Assembly: GCA_048772705.1 (NCBI GenBank)
Contig: JBLWGC010000104.1
Span: 868,001 to 932,000 of the forward strand
Length of the DNA: 64,000 nt
Source of the DNA: Leidyana gryllorum EB-2025a
Taxonomy: Eukaryota; Apicomplexa
Direction: 5' to 3'
Each line of letters starts with the position of its first letter. Within the stretch, counting starts at the first letter, position 1. Shown one piece after another: positions 1-15,000 of the stretch. The notes beneath the pieces are model-generated. The model did not search any database, was not told the origin of the DNA, and saw nothing but the letters and a program-made list of their open reading frames with translations. Position numbers and translations under genes: made by a program.

Positions 1-3000
1 ACCTTCGTCTCCGTGACCGGTCGATCTATTATCCATTTGCTTCTTTTCCTGCAGCAACTTCTCTTCAAGATTGTAACTATTTCGACCTCGGCTAAGTTTC
101 ATCAGATGACATTTCCCCTGATGACTTACTGTTTCGATTTCATGCGGAGAACCTTCGCATTGACATCGGAGATGCATCGCTTTGAAGCCCGAGAGACTCT
201 GCACTCATCTACACTCCACCCGGTCCGAGTGCCTCCGACACACATCAAGAATTTGTTCCGAAATCTAGCTGTAAGAAATGCCTTAGCGGACAACTGGACT
301 TATCTTGCCACCTCAGAGTTTGTCAAATTGCTGTGATATGTTCCAAGCAATACTCAAGAAGAAACAGAATTGTGATCTTCTGTGGTTCCCGGATCTGCCA
401 CAATCAGCTATATCTCTCAAGTCATACATTAGATACGGCTCGACACATAATGTTGGCTGCGACGGTGTCGTATTCTGCCTGCAAAGGAGGGATCTGCAAG
501 GGGTCTGGAGATTCTACAAAGCGTGGCTCAATTACGTTTACCACCGATGGAGTGACCTCATCCAGTCCAACTCAGCCACCTCTCTTCTCCACGAGCTGAA
601 GAGTGTACTGGAGTGTGCCTCCACACTCAACCAATGGGACCGTATATACGTTTATAGACGTATACTAACCGAATGTATTGAGCGATTCCATCTGAAGCCG
701 AGTTGTTATGCCGCAATCCTCGCGGTCGCAGCCGGCTGTGCAGACGATGTAAGTAGACGATGCTTCCCCCTCAGAGATTTCAACCCTATCTCTTTGATCA
801 CAGATCTGCTTGAAAGGCTTCGCCTTAAGATGTGCATATGGTTTCCTCCATATCCCTCGACAAGACCGCGAAGAGCACAATTGGGTGTACCCATTTTCGG
901 TTGAAGAAATACATTTTCTACAAACCCTCACCCTGAAGCGCAACGCTAACGGTTTCTGCAAGGAGCCTGCGAGTCCATGTGGCTGGTGAGCGTCTTTGCG
1001 GTCCGCCGTAGCCCTCCACTGTCATTCTTTATCTCTCTCTCTCCTTCAGGGGCGTCAATGCCATACTGCAGCACAGCTTCCCAAGTTTGTACCCAAATGC
1101 GCAGTGTCGCGGATGTGAGGTCCGAGCAGAGCACGGGAGTGCAATAGGTTTACAGGTCGTCTTGCTGCTCCACCACGACTGTCTCGCTCACTTTGGGAGT
1201 GTCAAGAAACACTGCGAGTTTCTCGAGGGAGTGCTCCCCGATTTGGACGACTTATTCCAGGACCCCATCTATCCCCTGTCTAATTACGTGCTCAAAACCA
1301 GCGAAGCTTACCGCATGAAAGAAACTATGCTCAAACACAGGGCCCAGAAGTGGGCACGTGAACGGGCAGTGGCCGCAGCCGCAGAGGCGGGAGACGATGA
1401 GAAGGCAGTGGATTATGAAGAAGAGTGTGACTTTTACTACAGTGATGACGAGGAAGGGGAGGCACCCCGTAAGGCAGATGGCACCGTTAGGATGGGCGAG
1501 TGGGAGAACAACTGGTATGATGACAGCTATCCTCCAATCAGAACCTGGGAAGCCAAGCCAGCCACTCAACAATGGAAGGGAGTGTTTGGCACCGGTCAAA
1601 GGAGAGCTCTTCGTGAGGCGCGAGGAGAAGATAAGCTCCTCGCCAAAGCGATACCAGACAAACTGGTCAAGTCAAGTCCAATATTCCATCTGGAAGGACT
1701 CCTATTTCTGCAGTCCCTTGCCTGGGCAACCGTCATTCGGTGTCACGACCACGTGCCCCAACTCCCCTTCATATGGACGCTCTGGGTTCTCGTCGCGTAA
1801 GTTGAAATTGTACCACTCTCATCATCGCGAATCTTCCTGTACAGTGGGCTGTATCCAAAAGAACAAGAGGATCCGGCGGCGGTATTGGATCCTTTGAGTG
1901 CAGAGGAGATGCGAGATGCTCCTGTCAAGGAGCCGACTACCAAACGTCTCGAGCTGTCCCGCGCTGGTCTCAGTAGGCTGGAAGGGATGGTGAATGACGG
2001 GTTTCTGGTTCGTCTGGATCTGGGTTTGAAGGAATCCAGGATTTGCGATTTGGTGTCAGTGGTCTTAGCTCTGGCAACTCGCTTCACTACCGTTTTCAAT
2101 CCTTCTGATTGGGTTCACTGGCAAGTTGAAGAGGCATTTGAAAAGATACTCAGATATACTCCTGCGCACAAGTTTGCCCGCACTGACCGGCTCGATCGCT
2201 TACTGTTGTGCCAATTGGTCGCATCGAGTTGGGCGGCGTCAGCTTTCCAGCTGCTCACACAATCTGTCCGTTCGCTCTTTCTTGCCATGTCGATCGGCGG
2301 CCCAGCTGATCTGGAATGGATCGAAGACACATTCGAGGTCATTCCGGGCAAGTTTGAGCTCTGGGAGAACGAGGGTTTGTCTCATATGCTCACCCACTGT
2401 ACCATTGCTCCAACGTGTATGCGGCACCGCTTCACCGCCGCTCTTCTCGACAGTCGCATGGACAAGCTGCCACCCTACATGAGCGCCAAAGTCAAACAGC
2501 TTCGGATGGTCGATATTATCTGGAAGATCAGCAAAGGCGATATATCCCCGAGATACCTGTCCGAGAAGACCAGACATTTTGAATGTAAGATGCAACACTG
2601 ACAGGTGTGATTATTATTGTTATCGCAGTCATAATCGCTGATGCCAGCCAAGGCGTGTCGATAGACGCATGTCGGATCTTGGGTAATGGTGGACGCGCTT
2701 CCTATATGTTGGAAGAGGGGATGGTGAACGAGCATTTGTCCCTTGAGAACAAACACGACCTGCTCTTCCTATTTGGAATACAGTCGCCCATGGCAAGGGA
2801 GGTCGCCGCAATCCCAACACCACCTCGGATGGTCGGCGATGGAATGGTGGAGGTTGAGCCCAACCAGAAACAAACGCATCGAAAGACTCGACTCCAGGCA
2901 GACTACGTGGATGCCAAACGTCGGTTACGGAACGGCTATATTGAGTTGACGATGCCAGAGAGGAATACTCAAATTGAAAAACGTCATGTTCTGATGGCCG

Positions 3001-6000
3001 AGATGGCTTTGGAGGTGTTGGGGCAGGCGGCCGCCCATCTTCACCAAGGCGAGCAATTGAACAACATCCCAGAGCATGAAGTGGACTGCCACTGCCCCAA
3101 CGGGGATGAAGAATTACTCTTCCAAGCCATTCGTTACATCATCTCACTCATACACTTCTTTGGTCTTCCGGTCGACGAGTTGGATATCGACGCCCGCGAT
3201 CAACGCGATACTTTTTACCGACCGCAGGACCTGTTGACTCCCAATCCCTTTGAGGATTTGGGGAGTAAAAGCCCGCTCGATCTGCGAGAAATGCAGAGTA
3301 TCTTGCTGGATGATTTGTACTGCCCGTCGGTGGTGAAAGGAGATCTCTTTTATCCCGTTGACCCTTACACCAAAAATCGGTCTCCATCAGCTCCCAAGAA
3401 GAAGGAAGGACCCTATTCTGTTGAGGAAGAGCAGATTCTACAGACTGAGGATCACCGGCTGCGCACTGATGTGGATATGGATGGACACTATGAGGAGAGA
3501 CGTTTTCAGTTGGTGCGGGGAGAAAGTCGACTCCAATCCCCGACTGGGATTCGTAGTTCTTTCTGCAAGGTGGGAAACGATAAGGCTTTCCTGCGAAGTG
3601 TCCGGGAGGCCCGCAAAGAGGTTCTCGGCCCCAAACGCAGGGATCACTCACTGGTGGTTCGGATGGGATACGCAATGAAAGCCATTCTGCATCATTTGAG
3701 ACACCTGAACGCCGGCAGTGCCGCCTTCACCATTGCGTAAGCCGATTTCTCCGAGTCTCTCATATGTTTCGCTCCTCTCGCACAGATGTTCCCGCGCCGT
3801 TTTGTCGGTCTTGGAGGATATGACCAGTCGATGGGGAAGATGGAATGAAAGCATACTGGATATGTGGCGCTACATCCTGACTGACGTGTTGCCTTTCATC
3901 CATGATAATGAGTACTTGGCTCTACAGCTCCATCGGTTCGCCCTGGAGCAGTCCTCACTGCCAGTGAAGCTTCTGACATTAAGTTCCATGCGCAGTGTCA
4001 AGATGCACTTCAGCGGTTGTAAAGGGCGCGCGAGCAAATATGGAGAATGGCAGAAAGAGGAGGTGACCGAAGAGCGTCAATGGCTGCCACTGGCCTCGGG
4101 TGCTGTCGACTATGTGTTCCAAGTGTTGACATACGGCCACACATTCTACTGGATGAGTCCTCAAGAAGCGATAGAACTCGTCTCATGGCGACCCAACCGG
4201 CGGAGAGTTGTCAGTGAGATCATTGTTGAAGGTGCCAAATTGGGCTTGATGGATCTCTACTTTGCTGATGATCTCCAACAGCTCTTTTCGAGACAACATT
4301 GGGGCGTGTGGCAGAATTATCAGCACTGGGCTCCTCGAGCAAGCGCTCTCGATGATTACTGGACGCTCAGAGACACCATCCAATTCGCTCTCATCACAAT
4401 GATCCTCGATCCTCCCAAAACCAGAGTCGAAGCCTCACTCGAAGGTGGTGTTCCTCGCAAGACACAACTCCCCGCCTGGCCCTCACGAGAGTACGTTGAT
4501 CATGCTAAAGAGCTCTACGAAGTCCCTCTGCTGTGCACGTATTGGTGTGGGTGTGTGCTGGAGGTCCTCGAGGGTCTCGGAGAATGTCGTTTCCCTTTGG
4601 ATATCGTACCGGATATCTTGTATTGTGAGGCCTGGATTGTACCCGAATTGAATACTGGTGCCGACAAGTGGATCAGACTCCTCGCTCACTGTCTCCGACT
4701 CATCACTGTGGGGACGAAAAAGTATGCGCCGGATCTCTTGGATCCCCGCACTCGCATCTACGCCGAAGGGATTCAGCGATACTCTGATGACAGTGAGAGA
4801 GAGCTTCAGCGTATTTTGAGGATGAGAAAGACACTGACCTTCGTCGAACAAGTTCTCGCCATGGGATCTCTCATGCTCAACACCCATGGACGTTTGATGA
4901 ACAAAGCCCGACCCCCACGCGAAGAGCACACCGAGGTTCTTGATGAGTTCTGGGAGACCGCTTATGAGATGATGGAAATGCCAGACAACCCGGAAGAGGT
5001 TGAGGAAGTAGTAACTCAACGCCAAAAGTTCTACTATGCCTTCAAAGAGCTGGAGACTGCGTATGTCGCCGTCTTGACCAATCAGTTTGTCGATCGTTCC
5101 GAGGATGATCCGTACTTACTGGCGGCCAACGAAGACCCGAAAGCTGCCTATGATGTCCTCTTAAAATGCTTTTGCGACCTCCTGTGGCTCGAGGAGATGG
5201 AGACGGTGCGGCAGGCTGGAAAGTGTACTAAGCCGTCCACTCGTCAGTTCAAGTACACGCCGTCCAACACAGAGCAGCCTCTCGAAATCGAAACCCTCGC
5301 ATTCTACTATGGTTATAGCCCACAGCGAATATTGAGGCCGCGGGGGGAGATCGAGAGGCTTATCCACATCATTGGGGTCAAATTCCGAATTGTGGATGAC
5401 AAGTGTCCTCCAAACTCTACCACCAATACACTCTCCCAGTACAGAACCACAATGCCTGCTGGAACGCCGAATCTGTTCAGAACTCCCGCCAAAGACGCTG
5501 TATCATACCTGAGCTCAAGTCCGTGCCTCACAAAGTATGATAAACGGTGCTTCCGGAATCGTTTCTCGTGTGAAGGCAGTCTGAAGACTACGACGCTGTT
5601 CCAAAGGCATGTTACTGTCGAGATCAATATGTTTCTCCACGCCGAGTTTGCCAACCAGACGCACTTCAGATCCCAATGCTTCACTCTACAACGGCTCATG
5701 GAGCACTCGGCGATGTACGAAGCTCTGCCTAATCCTCAGCAACAGTCATTCAGACCGTTGCTGTATCTGGATGATCGCACTGCTATACTGTGTCAGGGTC
5801 GGGCCACTATCTATCAGGAGACTTGTCGGGAGTGTTTGGCCACTTTCATTGCCCAGTCGTTACCCAAATATGTTATGCCAGATTTGCGGGTGCTCAGGGT
5901 AAGTGTCCTCATGGGGTTGACTCAATCTCCATCTTGTAATGTCCACTTCAGACTCTCGCTCGAGCAGTGGCCTTCTTCCCCTTTTGGCTGAAGATCGAGA

Positions 6001-9000
6001 CAATCTTTGTTCAGCTGACCCGATGTCTCGAGGCGGAGGTTCGGACCTCCAACCAGACGTATCTCAGTGTGATTGATCATCGGATCAGCAAAGTGGACGT
6101 TGTCAATGCACCCAGCGTGGACCAACTCCTCCTGGCGTCTCCAGTCACGGCCAAGCTGCAGACGGTGAGTGTCGAGTGGTGCGCGTGGTCTCAACTCTTA
6201 TTTCTACTTTGCAGCTCCAAAGAGTGAGATCGATATGGACACTTCTGCTATTGGTCGCTCGTACTTCCATTGAGTATCCCATGGGGCATTTGTTGATATA
6301 CATCAATCGGCAGTCCGTCATATTGTTCGACGCCTGTTTCGGCCCTTCAAGTATACATCGACCAATCTTGATGGCAGCTGACATTCATTCTGCCTTGCAG
6401 CCCGAGACGTTACTGCACCAATCACTTCTGCAACTCTTCGCGATCTCGTTACCTGTTCAGGAGGCGATTCCCATTCCAGAATGTGTGGCAGAGATATCTG
6501 ACACAGAGTTCACACCTCCCCACTGTGTACTGGAGGCTTCCAGTGGTTCGAGGAAGATTCGAGCCATTCTCTTGGCTCCTCTATTCCAGCCAAGAGTCAC
6601 AGACATTGCCATGAGTGGTGTTGTCGGGCCGGGCGCAACAGTGTCAGAGGTGAAGAAGCTGACGGGTACAACAGCTAAGATGTTGCCCATTTGGTCCTTC
6701 TCTGCCAGTCTGATGGCCGTCATACGACAGATTATCGTTCGAGAGGGGTGCGAGATGCCTATAGCCCATTGGAATCTGCTGCATGAAGTAGCACAACGTG
6801 ATATGCTGCCGTGGGTATCCAGTCCTCTGGAGCATCGCGCACCACCACCCGTGGACGGGAAGCTTGCGGCCAAACTATTCTGGTCTGCAATGATTCTCGT
6901 CAGTCGGCCGTGGCAAGACGATATTATAGCCGCACCCTTTGGACGGCGACTCTGCCTGATGGATGGTTTGGACATGACCGTCACCAGATATGACTTACCC
7001 CACGAGTTGGTATTCATGTTGACCAATCGATTGAGGTGTCTCGTTCGGAGCAGCAATAGTGTCGACACTAACGCACTCAAAACTATGGCACTGGGAGAAG
7101 ATATGTTCTGCTTCCGAGATCCTTTTCCTTCGAGCTGGTTGGGGAAAGCGGATGTTGGCTTTGTGCTGCACAGTATCTTCACCCACCGCCACGAGCAGAC
7201 CAGAGTAATGATGCACAGTATGCGGTGGCTAGCTGAAAGGAATGTCTCAGCCTGCGTACAAGCCCTGCATTTCCTCGTTCGACGGATGGAACATGTTGGT
7301 CGACAAATCGCTACTATAGCCGCCTCGAAGCCGGGTTGGGGAAAAGAAGATGGAGACATCTTCAACTACGAACAGGCCATGCTGCAGTGGAACGACGTTG
7401 CTCAGTGTATTCGGGACATTGCGGGAGTCAAAGGTTGCAGTGGCCACAGGGATAAAGATGGCCAGGATATTCAACCTCCTCCGCCAGGTCCAATATTGAT
7501 GGAATGGCTGACCGAAGACGTTGTGCGAGGCCTGAATGCTTTCACAGCCGAAGTATTCGCAATCAGTCGAATGGACTTTTGGCCAATTCTGGTCAAACTG
7601 AGTCTTTTCTTGGCGTTCTGTAGTTACCACAATGAGCCGTGGCCAGAGTGGGTGTGGAGACCAATGGTTGGGGTGACCCAAGCCATTTGGCATTCTGATG
7701 TCCCTCCATCGGTACTGTCCTTATCTCGCAAAGTTTGCGGACGTCTCGAAGATCGTGTACGATGGTTCGAAGTCGCCTCGGGCAGTCTGCACACTTTGCT
7801 CTCTGTTTTGGTCGGCGGTGCAATGCACACTCAAGTTCAAAGTCTCACAAAGTCAATGGTGGATGAAGACTTTGATGAGTTGGCCATAACATATTCCGAT
7901 CGACCGAATCCGCTTCCTTGGCTGAGTGGCAAAGTACCGCTGTTGCTGAACGAGGACGCTTTCCCTCTGTTGCGAGTGAGACTCATGTCGGCCAAAGATC
8001 AAGACTTTTGGCCCATCGCTGGGTCCTTGGCTGCACTCCCCAATCCACCATCCCCTCTGATCCCTCTGCTCGCCGGAGCGTTGCACGCCCGATTGATTGG
8101 CGACTCCCAAACTACGCCGGTCCCCGTCTCGGCGAGCAATATGAATCACGCAGAATACGCGGAATTCCTCAAGGCTCACAGCGGCTTCCACCTCCCTCTG
8201 TTCTGGAAATGCCTCAAAGATTGGCTTCTCGCTCAACCCGTTGACACCGGCGGGGCTGACACTTACAAATGGGCTCCACTATTCGTCAAACTCTTCATGG
8301 GCTCGGCTCCGCATAAAGACGCGAATTACTCGCCCGTAAGTTGAATCTCCTTTGACCATTCCACCTCTATTCCTCCGTAGCATCAAGTTGTTGGCATTCT
8401 TTCCTATTTGGACGCTCTGCTGGGGCGTCGCTTCACAGTCGGAGGTGGCAGGAATATCCATGACGCCTCGGTGGTCAACACAGAATGGATCGAATGCTTT
8501 GCTGAGGTGTTGGTGGCTAACATCCCGTTGCCGGACGGCGTTGCCGGCCTGGTGACTGAATTGGCCAATGGCGGAAGCAGTGCCTTACCAACTTTGGAGC
8601 AGATGGTGAATTTCATCGGTCACAAGTTGCGAATGCCAGCGATGGTTTACGTCTCCAAGGGTGCTCGGGACAGTCTGAGAGCCCATCAGTTCCTCTGGGT
8701 GGCTATTATTACCTTCATGGTGGAGACGTTCCGCATCATTCGGAATGATCCTCCGTTGATCGAACAAGGCGTAAGTGTGCAACTTCCTCCCACCCCACCT
8801 CAATTGCTATTGGTTCTCAGATGCCTGACGTATTGCTCCCAGTGATGGGGTATGCCTCGTCGCAGATTACGTACATCAGTCCCTACGAGGAAATGTTCGA
8901 ACCACAGGAAATGGAACGCATCAGAGCCATCACACTCTACTGCAAATCGCTGGCGAGGAACGATGCTGTACAGACTCATCCTTTCATTTGTCGCTTCGTC

Positions 9001-12000
9001 ACCTTCTACAGCCGACTGCTCCAGTCCCTCTGGGACGCCAGTGGTATGGGGGCATACGGCGAGTCAACTGTGTTGGTACCTCTGCGCACAGAACGCGTTA
9101 GCATCAGAGGCGGGAACTCTGACGCTATAGCGGGTCCGGCACAGATCGCTGATATCCTCGCCACATGGGCTCTCGGCACCCACTCGTATCTGGAAGCTGT
9201 ACCCCACTCCCTTTCGCTTGTGAATCTGCTCCAGATCACAGAGACACACATGAATATTCTTCAAGGGCAGGCTGGCCTGGGACACTGGGGGAGTAGCACC
9301 TCCCCGCAGCCACCCGTACTGAATGAGAATGGAGTGAGCTTTGTGAGTTCGAGCTTGGGTGGCGCTCAGGGCACTGGCAACCCATACACTGGAGCTGGTC
9401 AGGGCACAACCACTTTCCCGTTTGGACACACTGTCCGTGACGTCTCAAAGCTCTGTGCGCCTTTCAACACCTTCAGTTTGGCGCCTCCTTTAAATCGAAG
9501 TCTGGTTGCGCAAGTCTTGGGTTATCACACACGATTTTTGGTACCCACTCTGAGGATCTTATACGTCTCCTTGACTTGGGAACTCCATGACACGGTGCGT
9601 CACGCACGTGAAGATGGTCGAAGTAAGCCCGCCGAGATACAAGCCTTGGAGCAGAGTGCTGTATGTGCGCCATCACGAAAGAACCTCGAGACAGTTATTC
9701 GCCACCTGACAATTATGCCTATGATGCTGGGAGCTTCTCGACGCGCTCATCAAGTGGCTTTGGCTGAGTTTATAACTATCGCAATGATGCTGGGATGGCT
9801 CGAAGGTGCTCCCGTTCATGTCAGCATTCATCTGCACAAGTTTGTGATCACTCAATATCGGTACTTTGGTTGGGCGTACGCAAGGCTCAATAGACGGCTA
9901 AAGGGGACACAATGCACTGTGTCTCCATTCTCTTTCCGCCTCTTCTTGGACGGCTTGTTGGAGTTCCGACGGAACTGTAATTTGACCCATCCAGACATTG
10001 ATGTGGAAGCTTCAATGTTGGGGGTAGCCCTACTCCAGCTCAATCGCACTTGGAGTCTGTTGGACGTAACCAGTGGTCCCAAGCGTCAAGGCCCTCTGTC
10101 GACGAGTCAGAGCTCCAATTCTGAAGTGGTCCTCGAGTTTATTCTCGGATACCTTTTGTGTGACGAAGCGCAGCATGTGTGTACTTACAACAATGCTGGT
10201 CTGGGTGATCAAGCGTATCTTGCGTTGCGCGATTTCTGCGCCGAGGAAGTACGGATCAGACTCTACGTGGATGATGTTCATACTGATCTGTCGAGTTTGG
10301 AGACGAGTACGGCACTCTTAGATGCCATCTACAACTTGCGGATACCCGCCTTGTTGCACACAGATCTGAGCAAGATATTCCTGAGAGTGTACTATCTGTT
10401 GACCGCAAACACCGCTATCTCCAAGTTGCGAACGGAAGATTTGACGCATCTCCCAGTCGTGAAAGGAGGCAACCGGATTCCGGAATTTATACAAACAGCA
10501 GAAGCGGCAGCGCGGCTGTACCAACAACATTGTTTTGTCGACGAGACACAGGCTCGCGTGTCTGCTGCTTTGTTGTCCCCACCACCCAAGTTGGCTCACA
10601 TTTATGAAGGTGCGACGGTGACCGCTGAGCAGGTTCACTTGGCCGGGAATCCGGTTGAGTCTCAGCCGGGCCGTGCAGCTCAAGAGATGCTACAGAAGGG
10701 TGCTCCCTTCTCTTGGAGTGTATTCCGCCGAGCAGTGATTGCACGATCCATTAGTAGCAATCTGAGGGAGGGGGTGGGAGTAAATGACCCAGCGGTGGTC
10801 AAGGCTCTGACGGTTCTGACCATACCTGCGAGAGAGCGGCATAGTGCACCCGAAACCTATGTTGAGGATATCGCTCAGTGGATAGATCCATCTGACGATT
10901 ATATGTATCACGGGATGTTGGACCATCAAGGGCAGTCTCCCGTCGCTGAGAAGCCCGTGACGACGACAGAGGCGAGCAGTAAGTATATCGATCCCAGTCG
11001 GTTCGCTTACGGTACCGGTTGGTGTTGGTGGAAGGCTCAAGGGTTGGATGCCGATGGGACGCCTCGGAGTGCTGACCCAACTCAAATGAGAGCTCAAAGC
11101 AATCTGTTCGGCACATTCGAGAACGACGACTTTCTCAGTTTGGTTCATGGAGGCGATGATTTCTGGGATACCTCAATGTCCACCCGGATGGCATTCATTA
11201 AGCTTCTGGAACGTCAGTGGTTTAGTGTAAGAACTCAAGTCCGAGATGACCTGGCGTTGTGGGATAAAGGTTTCACAGACTCGTGGTATGGGGTGAGAGC
11301 TCAGAGAATTTCATCAGAGGAAGAACGCCGTAAACAAGAGTTCATCAATATGTTGCGGTCCTTCATGCAACATCAAGTAGTCGCTGATCCGGTCGAAACT
11401 TATCTAAGAGATCACATATTGGCGGTATATCATACATTCCGCGTGACGGACAGTAATGATGAGACAGGGGGGGCGGCCGGCGGCGGATCTGCGTCGTCAT
11501 CTGGCGAGTCCCTTATCGCCACGTCTCGATTGCTTCGAAAAATTGTCACTACGGGCAAATCCCCCTCAATCACGTACTGCGCAGACTACGGCAAAGTTCA
11601 GGATCCGGTCATGGGTCTTCGCCACACAAGTTACACTGGTCTGATCGATATGCCAGGGGTCTCCAAGCCAAAACTGATGTCGATGCTGAGACTGGGTGTT
11701 GTAGCACCCCGCTTGGCAAGTCGGCCACTCGCGAATAGAGAAACTGCGCGATCTTTGATCCGTCTCCTAAGCCAACTCAGATGGACTATCCGTCTGCGAA
11801 TGGATAGATACCGCAGTGTGTACACTCAATCACTTGCATACTACCGCAGGAGCGCCAACATGCTGGTGGGTGTAATTGAAGGAGACCAAACATTACCACC
11901 GCAACACGACCCATCATCCAACACCCAGACCACGAACTTCCCTAAGGCCTCTGTATCGGCTGGAGATCCGATGGCACCGAGGAAAAATCTTCCGCGGGGA

Positions 12001-15000
12001 CCGGATCCGCTCCAGACTCTGTGGGACATTTCAGAACTCGATATCTCCATGGACGACTCAGAAGAGATACCACAAACCGCTTTCGTCTGGACCTTTGCCG
12101 AGAATATACCATTGCTGTGTTTTGAAACACCTTTGAGAGAATTTGAGGAAGACGATGAGGAAACTATTGTTCTCGGCGTTGGGTGGTTGAGAGCCATTAT
12201 GCCGAAGCATTGGGCCACCCTTCCAGATCGCTTCTCTGCGGCGAAGAGACCGTCGTGGTGGAGCTGGTTCCCCCTGACTGACAACAAAGCTACATTTGAG
12301 GGCCAAACGGCCTACCAAGTGAGAGCTCTCGATCAATTGAAAAGCTTGGCTTCCGTGTCGGTTGTGACGCTCAACAAAGGGGGTGGCCGTGAGAGCGAAG
12401 TCGGATGGGAAGCCGTCCATCACCCAGATGGCCTGCCGATGGGTCGAACAGACGACCCCGATTATGTGCAGTCGTTGAAAGAATACCTAAGAACAGAGTT
12501 CCCCGAGATGTATAGCAACAAGGAAGAGTTCATCAACGTCCTAATTGACTGTTTGAAGGACCGTCGGTCGAGTGAACGGATATTTAGCGAGTATCTACCG
12601 CAATTCCCGCCCTCACTCCTCAGTTACGTTGGATCGAAACTTGGGTTGCGGTCTGAGGCCATTCAGCTCCTCTTGCATCAACTGCAGGACACTTCTGTTA
12701 ACCAGGATCCCGCGCTGATGAATGAGATCCTCCAAGAAATGCTTCAGCTCGCCCGAGGACTGACAGATAATGAGAAGTTGGATGTGGCGATCCGTCGTTG
12801 GTTTGCCTATACCTACGATTGCCGTTTGTTGAATAACTCTGCCGTCGACATCCCGGCGTCAGAAAAAGCTGAGTTGGTTGCAGGTCTCAAGGATCCTAAA
12901 CATCGAAAAAGCCAGCTTCCACAGGTCGAATCATTACGGAACGCCAGTCTCCGACGCAGACAACAATTGTACGCGTTGAGTCTCTGGTCGTCGAGAATGT
13001 ACAACAGCGCTCAGGAATACACTCAGCGATGTCTACGACAAAGTTTGATGCTGATCACCGCAAGTGATGAAGAGCGTTTGGCATACTTCTTGCGCTTGAA
13101 GGATCGAGTTGTCGAAATGAACGCTCATCACTCACAACTTCGCAATAATTCGGAGAACGCTATGGGAAGTTACAGACATGCAACCGGGTCGTTCACGGGT
13201 CTTCGATGGCTCGAGTCGATCTTCAAGAGTTACTTCTTGGACGAAATGAACAGTATTGTGATGGTGGCCACTGAGGGCAGTCGTCGAACGAATCAATGGA
13301 GTTATTTGAGTGACTTGGCGAAGCATCTTTCAGTCAGTCTGAACGCTGATTGCGCCGCTAAACTGCAAAACTGGGGCAGTCTGGAGGATTTGGTGGCTGC
13401 TCACCATCTGGGAAGCAGCTTGGCCAGGGATCTCGACGCCTTGGGAAAGATTCCTCAATTGATGGGAATGATATCTCAGCATCCTGGCTATAATGGGGGA
13501 AGCGTCTCGGGTGACGCTGCCCAAATAGCCAAACTCTCTGTCATAAGCGCGTTGGAGCCGTGTGCAAATGTTGATCTCATCAAGACCATCAGCTACCTTC
13601 TCGCCACCTCGAAATCGGTGGCGGCAATGGCCATGTCTGGCGGTACCACTACCACCACTGGGGGCAGTGGTGAGCACTCTGGACCCACTGCGCTGGTCCT
13701 CGGTGTGATCTCGTTGATCAGTCATATGCTGATTACACTGTGGACAAGTTGCCGCGATGCTCAAACGCGAATCTCGACAATGGACGACTATCCGAATACC
13801 GCCTGTTTGTTGGAGCTGCAGTGTTTGGTTGAAGCAACAGAGGGTATGGTGGGCGCTTTATCGTTCCTCTCCGAGTTTTGTGGTCGGGCTGCCCAGCTCA
13901 GCTTCGCCAGTACTGGAGCCAACAACAAAGATGAAGATTTGGAATTCACACCTGGCAGTGCCTGTATCGATATGGTGTGGCGATGGAGGATCAGAAGTCC
14001 GCCAATCTGGGTTGGATTGGATATGTTGAGCGATCTATTCGTCCGCAGAAACTTCCTCTTCGCTCTGTATACCAATTTGATACTACGGGGGCCTGAAGCT
14101 ATGTCAGCAGTTGGGAAAGTAGCGAGAGTGCCAGGCCACAATGGCACCTCGTCGGCGTCAAGTGGACAAGGCGGTCTGTCAGAAGCCAGCCAAGTCCTAC
14201 AGGACATCAGTCGGACTATGTTGAGCTTCGTTCACAGCGCGAGGAAAGTGTACGGTCTCGCAGATGTTGCTGGTACTCTCCTCACCCGCATGCGGCAACT
14301 CCCACACTTCACATCAATGCCTGCGAACTCACCTGAGGTCTTGGCCAGCACTCTCGAGAAGGTCAAACTGTTGGTCTGTTGTGCACAACCTGTCAAAGGT
14401 CAACCGGGTGCGGACGAGGGAAAGTCGTCTGCAGATGGATCAGCAACTGCCGTCACCTCCGGAAGTGGCAGTGACCACTCGAGCGACCCTAATGCGATGC
14501 TGAGTCACTGGGTTGCAGCGCTCAATCTTCTCAACGCCGTCGACGTCTCCAAGCCAGAGTTGGGACCAACTTGGTATAACGCGTATCGTCATGGGAATCA
14601 ACGTCCCGGCGCCCCCCCAGGACCCTTCATGCCAATGATACTTCAGATACTCGACTTCATCAAGCCGTACTCTGGATGTCTTCAGCAACCTTCGGGCAGC
14701 AAAGGCTCCCCAACAGTCCTCAATCCCAATGCGGCGACATCCCCGCCCACTGCCAGTGGAAACCCACTGAGTATCCGGCCTCACTACGTTGGGGATATCA
14801 CGATCCCCGCTGCTGCTCCCAATACCTCGGCTCCGTCCAATCCCAACCAACCACCCACCCCTCCGAGCCCCACAGCGGCCCAGAGTCAAAATCAGGCTGG
14901 CAATACTGTAATCCCGTTGTCTCCGGAATTGAGCTACATCGAGCCAGACCGGCCCGATGGACGTATGACGAGAAAGCAAGCTGATTCCTTCAAATTCCAA